Source of the DNA: a virus
DNA length: 64,000 bases
IMG/VR virus record: IMGVR_UViG_3300030331_002523
Span: 1-64,000 of that record
Reading direction: 5' to 3' (one strand)
Shown here: one piece after another, positions 19,827 through 32,300 of the stretch
How the letters are laid out: the number at the start of each line of letters is the position of its first letter
Numbering within the stretch: position 1 is the first letter of the stretch
Translations under genes and position numbers: made by a program
The notes under the pieces: generated by a model
Told to the model about the DNA's origin: nothing
Databases searched by the model: none
Seen by the model: only the letters and a program-made list of their open reading frames with translations

Positions 19827-22800
19827 ATGGCAACATATATACCAAACGTAAAAGATTATATACCAAAGAGTGAGCCGTATACTCCTGACTTTAAATTTAT
19901 TTCTGATGCTTTAGCAAACAGACAGGATAGATATGATAAAAATTTAGCTCAACTAAATAATCTTTATGGTCAAGTTGTTTATGCTGATTTGTCTAGAGAA
20001 GATAATAAGAGTGTAAGAGACCAATATACTAAAGAATTAGCACCTAAGATACAACAAGTAACAGGTTTAGACTTTTCTTTAGCTCAAAATGTTGATGCTG
20101 CACAAGCTTTATTTAAACCATTTTATGATGATGCGCATATTGTAAGAGATCTTGTTTATACAAAACAGTATAAAAATGAAATGAAGAAAGCTGAGGCTTA
20201 TAAAAATAGTCCTGATAAAGATGCTAATTCTAAGTACTGGGCAGATGGAGTTAAGTATATGAATTATCAGATGCAAGATTTTAAAGATGCAACTAGAGAA
20301 AAATCTATGACTAAGGCATTGCCACAATATTTTCAAAATCCTGATCTTTATAATAGAGCACTAGAAGTTTTGACAACTGGTGGACCAGATGGTAAGGGTT
20401 TTAAAGTTAAAAATATGTATCTTGATTCAACTGGTAATTTTATTGTTGAACAAGAAAATGGTATAGAATTATTATCTAGACCAACTGGTGCAATGATAGA
20501 TAATCCTAATTTTGATCCCAATAAAAAAGAAGGGACAAATAATCCAAAACTAATCCCAGAAATGTATAATCCAGCTGGATCACATATTAGGTTTGCATTA
20601 GGTAGAGATCCTATTATACAACAAGGTATGCAAGTACAGGGTTATGTAGCTGCACGTGATTGGATGGAAGCTAATAAAGATAAATATGGTGGTAATATGG
20701 ATGCTGCTAAAAATGCTTGGTCTGATATGATAATTGCACAATATACTACAGATGAGTCAGCAAACATTAAAAAAGGAAAACAGGAATTAGATAAATTAAA
20801 TAAAACAGCTAATAGTTGGGATTCATATATAAAGGACGCACCTCTTGTTGAGATGTCTGATGAATATAAAAATTGGCTGCAAACTATAGCTTCAAGAGGC
20901 GCTTTACAAAAAGGGCTTGATGAAGCTGAATCAAATATAGAGTTTGTAAATTCTCAACCTGAAAATGCAGAAAATAAATTTAATAGAGCTATGACAGCTT
21001 ATGTATATAATTCTATACAAGGAGAAATATTTAAAGCTGCACAAAATTATGCTGATCTAACATCTGTAAGAGAGATAGATGAAAATCAATTTGCATTAGA
21101 AAAATATAAAGCAGATAGAAGAGAGGAATTAGCAAGATTAAAAGCAAGATTAAAAAGTCAAGCTGAGAAGAATAAAAATCAAACCTCATTTAGTTCTAAT
21201 CCTTTTGCTCCTAGAGGTGGTAATAACATTCCAGGGGATGCAAATGAGAATATGATATTTATGCCTTTAGATGAAAATGGAAATTCAGATTTTATTGGAG
21301 CAAATAGAAACAGTCAAAAAACTGCACTAGAGGCATTAGATGAATATGATTTATATTTTATAAAAGAGTTTTATACTAAGTTTGCAGACGAGTTAAACTC
21401 TGATATAAATACAGCAAATATGAATAGTTTAACCTTAACATCTGCAAATGATGAATTAGGTGAGGTATCTACTGCTGGTATATTTGTACCTAATTACACT
21501 AGTGGAAAGTTAGATTTTTATTCATGGGATGAGACACCTAAGTTGTTAGAAACTAATCCTAACTTTATTAGAAGACATTATGAGTATGTATCATCTGGTC
21601 TAAATAATTATGCTAAAGTTTTTCCGTCTATACAAAAAGATGAGATGAGTACTTTTATGGGTGATATGTCTGAGTTAACTATGGTACGTGAAAACTTACA
21701 AACCAGATATGATATTACTCAAAAAGAAATGGCCAATGTATATGCTAATGTTATAGATAAATTAGGTTTAAATAGTAAAAAAAGTTTACAAGGATTTAAT
21801 TTTGAAGGTGATCCTGTAGATTTTATGGATAGTAGAGGAAATATTAGAACAATAGATGAGATTGTAGAGGAAAGAAAGAACTTAGTACTGGGTCAAATAT
21901 TACCATTACTACCACGTACAATACCAAGTCTTGAGGAAAGTATAGAGCTTAGTCTAAGTGGTCAACTTAATAATAGTAAGCAGATAAGAAATAGACAAAC
22001 TGGTCAAGTATATAATGTACCTATGAGTTTTGTAGATGTGTTAAATGATACATACGGTGCAGATAGAATAACTGATCAAGTTATTGATGCACAGTGGAGA
22101 AGCACACCTGCATTTGGTATGCAATCTTATTATGTTGCAAATGAACTAAAACCATTAGCAGAGTATTTAGCTAGTGTTGGTGTTGATCCTAGAACAAATG
22201 GTCCTATGGTATTAGCTCAAACATACTATCTACCATCAGATAGCCGTGATAATTTTTCTGAATATATTAGAAGAGATCAATCTGATGATGAATTAAATAA
22301 TCAATTAGTTGGACCATTTAATCAATTACAAAAAGTTGTTGGTCAAATGCATGGTATGATTAACAAAGAGATGTCTAGTATAAATGCTATACCTGGAGTA
22401 ACTGCATTTAACTTTGATTCAAGATTTTATGGTAGAGATGATGCAGGTGATGGGGCAATATCTAATGGGCGTGAGTACAAAATGGATTCTAGCTTTGATC
22501 CAGCAGGTGTAAATGAAACATTAAAGATATTTGATATAATAGAAAGATTACCATATGGTACAGGACAAATAGCTCTTGTTGGTGATTTTGGTAATGCATA
22601 TAGTGAAGATTTACCAACGCTACTTCAGGAGAAAGATAATGCTTGGTGGACTAAAAATTATGGTGTAGAGGTGCCAGATGGACGGGTAGCATTAAAAGGT
22701 TCAGAAGTTTTAAAACAAATTAAATTAGATCTTGCTCAACTTTATGAAAGAGGTCCTAAGTCATTTGGTATAGGTAAAGCTCCTTCATTTAGAATAGAGA

Positions 22801-23348
22801 GTTTTCCATATGGTGGTGGTAAAGGTGCTGAAGGTAATCAATTAATAAAAAAGATAATCTTAGATGAAAGTTATGCAAGGACATTAGAAGAGATATTTAC
22901 TGCTAAAAATGAGAAATTTCAAGATGAGAAATTTAAGATTCCTAACAATACTCTTACTATATTTGCTAATAGAGAATTATATGATGATCCGCAAGATCCT
23001 GCTTATCAGTATGTTTCTGGTGTAGGATTTAGAATTGGTGCTACTGGTTCTAATGGTCAAGATATTTTAAATATAGATAGAGGGGGTAAAGTTGTATTTG
23101 AAAAAAGAGGTGGTATATATTATGCTAAGGAAGCAAAATATACTTATGATGGAACAAATTATAATTTAGGAACATTTACAGCACCAACACCTTTAATTAA
23201 ACAAAATGGTGAACCTTTTAGTGAAAAGGAGGTAGATGCATATTACAGATTTAAACATCAACAAATGGTACAAAATGCACAAACTAATTTACAATTTTCT
23301 AATAATAGCAAAAGAAGTAAAACCAATGATAACTCTCTTAATGAATAA
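19827..23348 (+). CDS. Virion cargo-type protein (1173 aa)
   Basis: The N-terminus (Pro-Asn-Val-Lys-Asp-Tyr-Ile-Pro, then Asp-Phe-Lys-Phe...Leu-Ala-Asn-Arg-Gln) resembles a crAss-like phage protein encoded just upstream of the RNA polymerase genes. Most of the chain is soluble and mixed alpha/beta. Helical, highly charged segments lie near residues 410-455. No metal, nucleotide or membrane motif stands out. The gene ends 5 bases before the ATG of the RNA polymerase polyprotein, so the two are very likely co-expressed. A role as a particle-borne partner of that protein is an inference from order. Confidence 0.6.
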   Translation: MATYIPNVKDYIPKSEPYTPDFKFISDALANRQDRYDKNLAQLNNLYGQVVYADLSREDNKSVRDQYTKELAPKIQQVTGLDFSLAQNVDAAQALFKPFYDDAHIVRDLVYTKQYKNEMKKAEAYKNSPDKDANSKYWADGVKYMNYQMQDFKDATREKSMTKALPQYFQNPDLYNRALEVLTTGGPDGKGFKVKNMYLDSTGNFIVEQENGIELLSRPTGAMIDNPNFDPNKKEGTNNPKLIPEMYNPAGSHIRFALGRDPIIQQGMQVQGYVAARDWMEANKDKYGGNMDAAKNAWSDMIIAQYTTDESANIKKGKQELDKLNKTANSWDSYIKDAPLVEMSDEYKNWLQTIASRGALQKGLDEAESNIEFVNSQPENAENKFNRAMTAYVYNSIQGEIFKAAQNYADLTSVREIDENQFALEKYKADRREELARLKARLKSQAEKNKNQTSFSSNPFAPRGGNNIPGDANENMIFMPLDENGNSDFIGANRNSQKTALEALDEYDLYFIKEFYTKFADELNSDINTANMNSLTLTSANDELGEVSTAGIFVPNYTSGKLDFYSWDETPKLLETNPNFIRRHYEYVSSGLNNYAKVFPSIQKDEMSTFMGDMSELTMVRENLQTRYDITQKEMANVYANVIDKLGLNSKKSLQGFNFEGDPVDFMDSRGNIRTIDEIVEERKNLVLGQILPLLPRTIPSLEESIELSLSGQLNNSKQIRNRQTGQVYNVPMSFVDVLNDTYGADRITDQVIDAQWRSTPAFGMQSYYVANELKPLAEYLASVGVDPRTNGPMVLAQTYYLPSDSRDNFSEYIRRDQSDDELNNQLVGPFNQLQKVVGQMHGMINKEMSSINAIPGVTAFNFDSRFYGRDDAGDGAISNGREYKMDSSFDPAGVNETLKIFDIIERLPYGTGQIALVGDFGNAYSEDLPTLLQEKDNAWWTKNYGVEVPDGRVALKGSEVLKQIKLDLAQLYERGPKSFGIGKAPSFRIESFPYGGGKGAEGNQLIKKIILDESYARTLEEIFTAKNEKFQDEKFKIPNNTLTIFANRELYDDPQDPAYQYVSGVGFRIGATGSNGQDILNIDRGGKVVFEKRGGIYYAKEAKYTYDGTNYNLGTFTAPTPLIKQNGEPFSEKEVDAYYRFKHQQMVQNAQTNLQFSNNSKRSKTNDNSLNE

Positions 23349-23353
23349 AATCA

Positions 23354-26300
23354 ATGGCTCTAGAAGAATTAAATACGTATAGTGGTGCTGTAGATAATAC
23401 ACCAAACAATCAGAATAATCCTGAAGATAATAATAGGATAGCTCCAGATAATCTTCAAGTGCAAACTGTTTTAGATCCTGTAACTATTAATCAGGGTCCT
23501 ACACAGGTGGGTAAAACTCATCAAAATAATTTAGGAAGGATTGTACCTGGACCAGCTCCTGGAATGATTGATCTAGAGGTAAGAGATGTTTTAATACCAT
23601 CTCCATTACCTATTGGTCCTCTTGATCCTACAGTTGTTGAGAATGCTGATGTGTTACAAAATGTGTTAAAATATAATCCGGTAGAAATGAATTTTCCTGG
23701 TGTACTTGATCCTAACTCACCTATCTATAAACAACAACCAACACCCAAATTGCAATTAACAGATCTGCAAAAAGAAATACAAATGTTTGGACAGGATACA
23801 AACATGCCTGATCCTGTTACAGCAGAACAACCATTAAGATTTGGTATAAAAGCTACAAATTATGATAGATATGATGCACCAGGTTTTGAACAATTATTTA
23901 ATGATATAGGATTTCATCCTTATGTAGATAATGAATCTTATTATAATGCTAATTCTACATGGTGGGATGAGAATGCAAGAATGCGTAGCCAATGGGGAAA
24001 GATTTTTAGTACTGGTTTTATGAGTACTTATAGAGCAATTAGTGATGCATTTAGAGGTGATTATTTAGCACCAGACACAAGTGGATCAGATGTTTTTGAA
24101 GATGCTATGCGTATTGGTAATTCATCTAAGGGTGGTACAGGTGCTTTCTTTAATAACTTGGCATTAAATTCAGGATACACTTTTGGTATTCTTGCAAATA
24201 TAGCTGTAGAAGAACTTGCACTAGCTGGTTTAGAAGCCGTAACATTTGGAGGTGCTACTCCTGTTGTAGCTAGTAGAACAGCATATAATCTAGTAAGAGG
24301 TGGTAAAGCATTAAGAGGTGCTCCAAAAGTAAAACAAACAGCTGCAGCTAGTAAGTCTTTGTTACAAAGAATGAAAAACTTTGATTTTACTAGAGATGTT
24401 TGGAATGCTGGTGGTAGATTTTTAGGTAATGCAGTTACACCTAACACATACAAAGCTATTAAAAATATTTATACTACAAATAATACAGCACGTCAGCTAT
24501 CTGGATTAGCAAAAATCTCAAGTACTGTTGGTGGTTTATATAGAGATGTAAGAGCTGTAAATTTAGCTATGTCTGAATCAAAATTAGAGGCTGGTTTTGT
24601 AGAGAACTCAACATTTAATAATTTATATTCTCAACATTTAGCAGACTTTGGAGCTCCACCAACTGGTAAACCTCTTGAAGATATGAGAATGGCAGGAGCA
24701 GAAGCTGCATTTACAGCAACATTATGGAACTTCCCACTAATCTATTTTTCAAATGCTATTGTTTTTGACACAGCATTAAGAGGATTTAAAGGTCTTGCAA
24801 AACCTATGGCTGATCTAACTACAGAAGCTGGTAAAAGGGTGGTTAGAAAAACAAAAGGTCAGTTAGCAAAAGAAACTGCTAAAAAGGGAACTAAAGGTAG
24901 TGTAGAAGCATATGTAGATTTAGGCAAAACAGTATCAGGTTTTGGTATAAGAAGAACATTTAAAAGAGGTATAAGAGGTAATCTTAATTTACTTAAATGG
25001 GGTGGTCTAAGATACTTTGGAGCAAATTATGTTGAAGGTATGCAAGAAGTTGGACAAGAGGCTATTGCTGTTGGTGCAGAAGATTATTATACAAATCTTT
25101 ACAATGATCCATCTATGGGTGGGATAGATGCTCAGATGGCCTCTATCTATCATGGTATAGGATCTCAGATGACTTCTCATGGTTTTGAAGTATTTATGTC
25201 TGGGTTCTTAATGGGTGGTTTAGTACAAGGTCCACAAAAGTTAGTTTTTAATACTTTACCTGAACTATTTCAATCTAAGTTTAATAAAGAAAAGTTTGCT
25301 GCATATGATAAATCAAGAGAAGACTATATTAAAAATGTAGTTAAAGTTTCTAATGAAGTTTATAATGATCCTGATTTTTATTTTAATGAAACTAAATTAA
25401 ATGCAATACAGCAAAAATTATCTAATGAAGATTTCTTTGCTGCATCATATGCAGGTAGTGCATTAAATGGATATGACGCTAAAGATTCAGGAATATTTCA
25501 TCATTTATATACTTTAGCAGAATCTGGTAAATTACATGACTTTAGACAAGATATAAAAGCTTTTCAAAAGCTTGATGACAAAGCATTATTAGAAGCATTC
25601 CCACAAGCTACTGAAGAAGATGTTAAGTCTGGTAAACTGAGAGAAAGGTTAACACAAATGGAGACCCGTTTAGATAAGATTGATAAGGCTTATAAAAAAC
25701 TTAATGATGAAATTATAAATCCATTTGATCCAAGTTTATATAAAGAAGGAACACAAGAGCACCTAAATGAAAAAATAAATCAGGCTGCATTTCATCATGC
25801 TAAGATGATTTCAATTTTTGCTAATGATACATTTGAGAGGGCAGTAGAAAGAGCTAATTCAATGTATAATGATATATCTGAAATTAGTGGTGAGTTTGCT
25901 ACTAATGATGTTGATAATCTATTAGATATTAAAAAGCTTATATCTGAGATTGATCTTTTAAAGATAGAGATTGAGTTATCTAATAAACCTGAAATAGTTC
26001 TTAATGAAGAAGGAGAAGCTGTAGAACAAAAGAAAGAATTATCAGATGATGAAAAGATTTTAATTGAAAAGAAAAAAGAAAGATTAGTTTTATTACAAAA
26101 TATATTTAAAGTACTATCTAATCCTGCTTTTGTTAATAGAGGTCCTTTTGTAAGTGTTGTGCCTAAACAAGATGAGGAGGAAGAGCAAACAGAACAACAA
26201 AAAGCAACAGAACAACAGATCTATGAAAAGTCTTTAGAAACAATGAGAGCAAGAATTTTGTCTGATGAAGCATTAAAGACAGATCCTGATCTTATTAGAA

Positions 26301-29300
26301 AACTAGCTGCATCTGTATCAGATCCTTTTGGTGAGTTTAAAACAGAGAATATTGAAGAGTTAACTGCAGTTATTAGACCATATTTAGAGTTTTTACTTAT
26401 AAATACAGAAAATGCTGATGTATCATCATTGCCTACAGATATAACAGAAATAGTACAAAAAATAATTGACTATAAAACAGTAAAGGGTAGATCAGAAGAT
26501 GTAGACTTTGCTATGAGAAATATATTAAGTCCTGAGAATTTAGCATCATTAGCTGAGAAAATTGCTCCAAGATTTAAGAAAGTATATTTTGAAAATAAAG
26601 GTAAGGTTGAAGAAAGAATAAGAAACTATGTAGGTATAGTAGAAAGAAATGAGTTTTTATCTACACTAGCAAAAGCAGGTATTTTTCCAAGGGATGAGCA
26701 GGTTGCTAAGTTTCTTAAGGATGGTACAATGCCAACAATTTATGGTAACTATAATGGTGTTATAGATGAGACAAGTGGACAACCATGGACAATCTTACAA
26801 GATGCTATAAAAAAGTATGAAGGTATAAGAAGTAAAAAAGATAAACCTAAATCACAGGAAACAACAGAGAAGGATGAGACTAATGTAGATGATAACTTTA
26901 ACTATGAAGAAAACTTTGAAGATATAGATCCTGAGCCAGAGGTTGATCCAGATAATATAGAGGCAGAACAAGAAAAGATAGAAGATAAAAAGATTGCTAA
27001 GGACTATCTAAAAGAACAGTGGAGAAAGTATGTAAAACTTAGATCTAGTAAAGATCAAAACTATTTAGATTATACAGCTTGGTTAAAGAGTGATAATTCA
27101 CGTACTGTAAGAAAGAGAGCTAAAGCTATAAATGATATAGTACAAAATGTATATACACCTGCAATTGTATCTGGTGAAACAACAAAACCTTTTTACGAGT
27201 TTTTATCTGAGAAAAGAAATGATAGACGTGTTAGAGATATTTTAAGATTGTATAATTTAACTATAGGACAAATATCTTCTGCAGCTTTACCAAAGAGTGT
27301 TGATACAAGTAATGAAAATACAAAGAAAAGAAAAACAACTCCTCATAGTTCTGGATTAAATATACAGAAGAGAAGTATGAGAACTAAGGAAGGAGAAGAA
27401 GTTACTGAATATATTATTGTAGATAACAACAAAGATCCTATAAATGATAATATCTATAGTACAGCAAGAGAAGCTACTACAGCTAGGAATGCTATTGCTA
27501 AAGCAGAGACACCAGAGGAAACTTATACTATAGGTCAAGAACAAATATCTAAAGGTGAAATAGTTCAAGATAAAAATGGTAACTGGTGGACAGTACAGTC
27601 TGATAAGAAACAAGTTGAGGGCGGTAAAATAACATTACATAAATACAATGTAAAAAATCCAAGAAAGAAAGATAAGAAAAATATAAAAATTTCTACATTT
27701 CAGAAAGGTTATACAGTTGTTACTAATGATGAAATAAACTTTATTAATACGGTAAGTAAGTTACCAGTAAGAGAACCTTTAACAGTATTTCCTGCAAGAG
27801 ATAATAAAATAGAAAACTATGAAGAAAGAGTAGCTAAGTCTGTAGAACAACAACAAGAGTTTTTTAGAAAATTAACTCCATCACAAATAGAACTTATAGA
27901 TGTTGAGATTATTAAAAATCAACAGCAAGGAGATATTGATATTAGAAATAGACGTAGTTTTAGATTTGGTGATAAAGAAACTAATGATAAAATTAAACTT
28001 GGATCTCAAAGGTATAGTATTAAGTTATCACTATATAATTCAAAAACTAAAACAAATGATGTACTTGGATATTTTCAAGGACCTGAGACAGCATTGTTTC
28101 TGACACAAAGTGGAAAAAATGGTAAACAATTATCTCCTTTTCAAATTGATGAAAGTAATGTTAGAGAATACTTTATTATATACCCAAATCAAAATATACA
28201 AGATGTTGTAAAACAGATACATGAAAATTATACTGCAGGATTTTATATTTATGATCAGATAGATAAGATGTTTGAGAATAGAATAGAGAGTAAGCTAGAA
28301 GTGAAACTATCTGATTTACCTTTTTTAAGTGCAGCATTAAGTCCTGGACAGCAATCATTAAATCCAAATAATGATAGAATACCTTTTAACACTTTAGAAA
28401 CTCAGTTTGTTTTAGGTGATACTACTGATACTACTGATGGTAACAAACCATATTATATTTTAGATTTCCAAAGAGATTATGAAAGACGTGGAGATGATAA
28501 GATTACAGCACTACCTATAACAAATATAAAATCAAACACTGAGTTACGTGCACGTATTAGAGAAAAAGTAAAAGACTTTCAGAAATCTGATATTAAAAAT
28601 AAACTGGGTAGATATTTTGCATATGTAGAATTAGAAAATGGCGCTGGATCTTTTGTTGATCTTAGTCCTGCTGAGATGTCAGATGCTGATTTTAATAAGA
28701 TGTTAGCTGATATGAAAAAAGTATCACAGAATACTTATGATAATAACACAGAAGAGAATAAAGCAGGTGCAAGAGTAGCAAAGAAACTTAACTATAAGAA
28801 CAATGATGAATTGTCTAAGAAGTTAAATGAAGAATTATTTATTGCAACAGACAAAAAGGGTGAATATATTACTTTATCATACTCTCCTGCAAGTGGACTT
28901 ACTATAGATTATGTAAACCTTAATGCTAAAAAGAATTCTAAAAAAAGAAAAGGTAAAGGTTTTATGAGTAATGACAATTTGCAAAAGGTAAGAGATCAAG
29001 TTGATTTTGCAAAGGAGTTAAATAGTATTATAAAAGATGCATCTGGTATAGATATAAAACCTGAATCATTTAAGTATTCTGTAAATAAAGAAGGAGAAGG
29101 TATTGATATTATTGGTTTAATGTTAACAAGACATAAGCCAGAAATCAAATCTAATTTTAGTTTACAGTTAAAAGTAGATCCTGTTGAGATATCTTTAGAA
29201 AAATATCAGGCTAATTTACTAACATCACTTAACTTAGAAGAAGTAACTGAAGACAATGAGACAGAAGAGGCACCTTTAAAATTAACATCTGAAGAGAAAA

Positions 29301-32300
29301 TAGAAATTGTAAAATCAGATTACAAAGCTGTATCAAGAGAAAAGTTAAAAAGTATTGCTAGAAAACTAGTTAATGGAGAAGTTTTAGATGAGTTTGATAA
29401 CAATATACTAGAAGAAAATAATGATGTTATTGATGGTCTTAAATTAGAAATTATATCCGAAAATAATGAAGGTGTTATAACTGAGTCTGGTGCTGCTAAT
29501 CAAACTGTATTAGATGCTTTAGACATTGCAGAAAAAGCTCTTGATGATTTTATTAAAGATTATAGAAAAGCAAGACTTGAAGAGCTTGGTGATACAATGA
29601 ATCAAGCTAGCAAGAATAGATTGATAAATAAAGAAATCAAAGATTTTAAATCAAATCCTGCAAACCCGTTATACTTAAGCTATAGAAAGTTAATAAATAC
29701 TATTAATCAATTAGAAGATGATTCTAATGCTTATAAGATAACAGATGAGTTTGATGGAAATGATATAGAAGATGTGGATACATTTGGTAGATGGTTACAA
29801 GAAAATGTAAATACTGACTATGTTCAATTAGATCCAGGTTTAGTTGTAGACAAAATGATAAATGATAAGACAATAGTTGGTAAAGTTATAATGAGTTTCC
29901 AAAGAATTGCTGATGGTACACCTGGTTTAACTACTACAATAAAAGTTGGAACTGACACACCATTTAAATATCATGAAGCATTCCATGCAGTATTTAGAAC
30001 ATTTTTAACTGACGCTGAGATTAGTAAATATTTATCTTTAGCTGCTGTTAAAGTAAATGCTAAGTTAAAAGCAGAGGGTAAAACTTTAGATCAGGCATTA
30101 GAAGAAATGCGTATGGAACATCCTATGTACACACAAATGGATAAAGCAACTCTTACTGACAGATTATATGAAGAGTTTATGGCTGATGAGTTTGATAAAT
30201 TTAAGATGGATCAAAGATCTGCTAATGTTGACACAGAAACTAAGAGTTTATTCCAAAGAATTATAGATTTAATTTTATCTATCTTAGGTAGATTCCAAAC
30301 TAACACACTAACTAGATTATATAAAAATATTGATTCTGGTAAGTATAAAAATGCAGGTGTTGCACAAAATAGATTTACAAGCCCATTTCTTAATGAGTTT
30401 GACACAACACCAAGTGTAGCTCTTAAGGTATCTATAAAGTTGGGTACTAAGACTATAAAAAAGTTTAATTCTGATAAGACTAGTTACATTAAAAAAAGAA
30501 TTAATAACTATATGCCTGCTGATGATCAGCATACTATTATTTCTGGTATAACTAACTTATTTATTATGCGAGAAATGAAGTCTGATTATCCTAATCCTGA
30601 AGTTATATTAGATGAGGCTATTTTTGATTTTATAGAGTTATATAATCCTGACAGAGAGTTTTATACTGCACAAGAAGACTGGTATACAGAGAATGCACAA
30701 AAGATTGATTTATATTATACATCATTGCTAAATCAAGCAGATAAACTAAAAGAAGCTGTTTTAGATAGACTAGCAGATTTTAATTATCAAGTAGATCAAA
30801 AGTCTATTGAAAGAGAAGAAGCAGAAGCAGACTTTGGAGATATTACAAGTGAGCAATGGGATAGACAAGTTAATGAAATAGGTGGTTATGGATCAGCTCC
30901 TAGGTTAGTAAGAAGGCTTTTAGCAGGAACTACAATAGCTGAACAAGATATGTTTGGTAATAAGTTTGTAGATGAGAATAATAAAGAGCCTGTTTTAGTT
31001 AGTATTGACTATAACATGGTATATGAATCATTGTTAAAAATAGCAGCCGGAGAAACTAACACAAGAAGGATGTTAGAAAAGATTTGGGTATATGCTGATG
31101 GTAATCCTCAAACAAAAGCTGCTGTTGATGAGATGTATAAGCAAATGGGTATTATAGAATTTGCTAGATCTGGTGAGTTGTTTGATCCTACACAACCTAT
31201 GCCAACGATTAATTCTGAAAGTGGAGTACAGGAATCTTTATATCAGATGTTTACTAATACTTTTAAGAACTTTAGACAAGATTATATGATTGTCCATAGA
31301 GATAAGGGTACAGGTATTGTTCATCTATATTCTGCAACTAAGTCTGATGATGCACATCACTCTCTAATACAGATGGCAGATAGTTTTAATACTAAGTATT
31401 CAAAACTTAAGATTGAAGGCTCTGAAGAAAAACAATTAGCAATAGATGCATTAGAAGATTTAGCTCAGTTTATTTCATATAGACAAGTACCAGAAGATAT
31501 AAACCTTCTTGACGAGGCAAAAAGAATTTCTACAGATCTTTATAACACAACAGGAATTAAGGTATCTGCTAACTACTTATTATTTAGTTTATATCAAAGA
31601 CTTATAGATCAAAATATAGAACTAGACTATAAACAAGAATTATTATTTGAGGCTTTTGATTATGCAGAACCTATAGTTTTTGAAGATGTTCAAGAGATTA
31701 CAAAGTCTATTCAAAGAAATGAAAATATATTTTTAGATAATCAGTTTGATGAAAGAGATCAGTCTAATAATGAAGAGAAACAAACAGAACAAGAGCAAGA
31801 TACAGAGACAGAACCTGAGCAGTATGAAGCAGGTGCACAAGGTAGATTAAGATCAATTGCCTTAAACAATGCATACTTTGATGAGTCTATTGGTTCTTCT
31901 ACATTCTTTGATGCAGAAAACAATAGAATATACTCACATCAACAAGGTACTTTCCATTTAGAAAAGATAGCTGAAATGGATAATGCTGATTTTATTGATT
32001 TAAAAAAGGGTGAGTCAGCATATATGTCTGATAACTTTTTAATTAATGATCCAGCTTTCCAATCTATGGTTATGAATGGTCAAGTAAGATCAATGAGAAT
32101 AGGTGGCTATAAAGAAGGTAGATTAGCTGTTTCACCTGCTGGTAAGATTAAGGCTGCAAAAAGTTATAACAGAAACGAAAAGGGAACTAAGTTTGGATCA
32201 TTAACACCACAACAGTTTATACTATCTGTTATAGATGCATACTTATATAACTATAATAGGATATCACCTGACAAAACAAAACTAGGTTCTTATGAAGGTA

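Noticed and set aside
27900-28103. 67-codon + strand frame inside the polymerase gene
   Set aside because: It overlaps the 5174-aa frame in another phase without a start signal and has no support as a separate gene.
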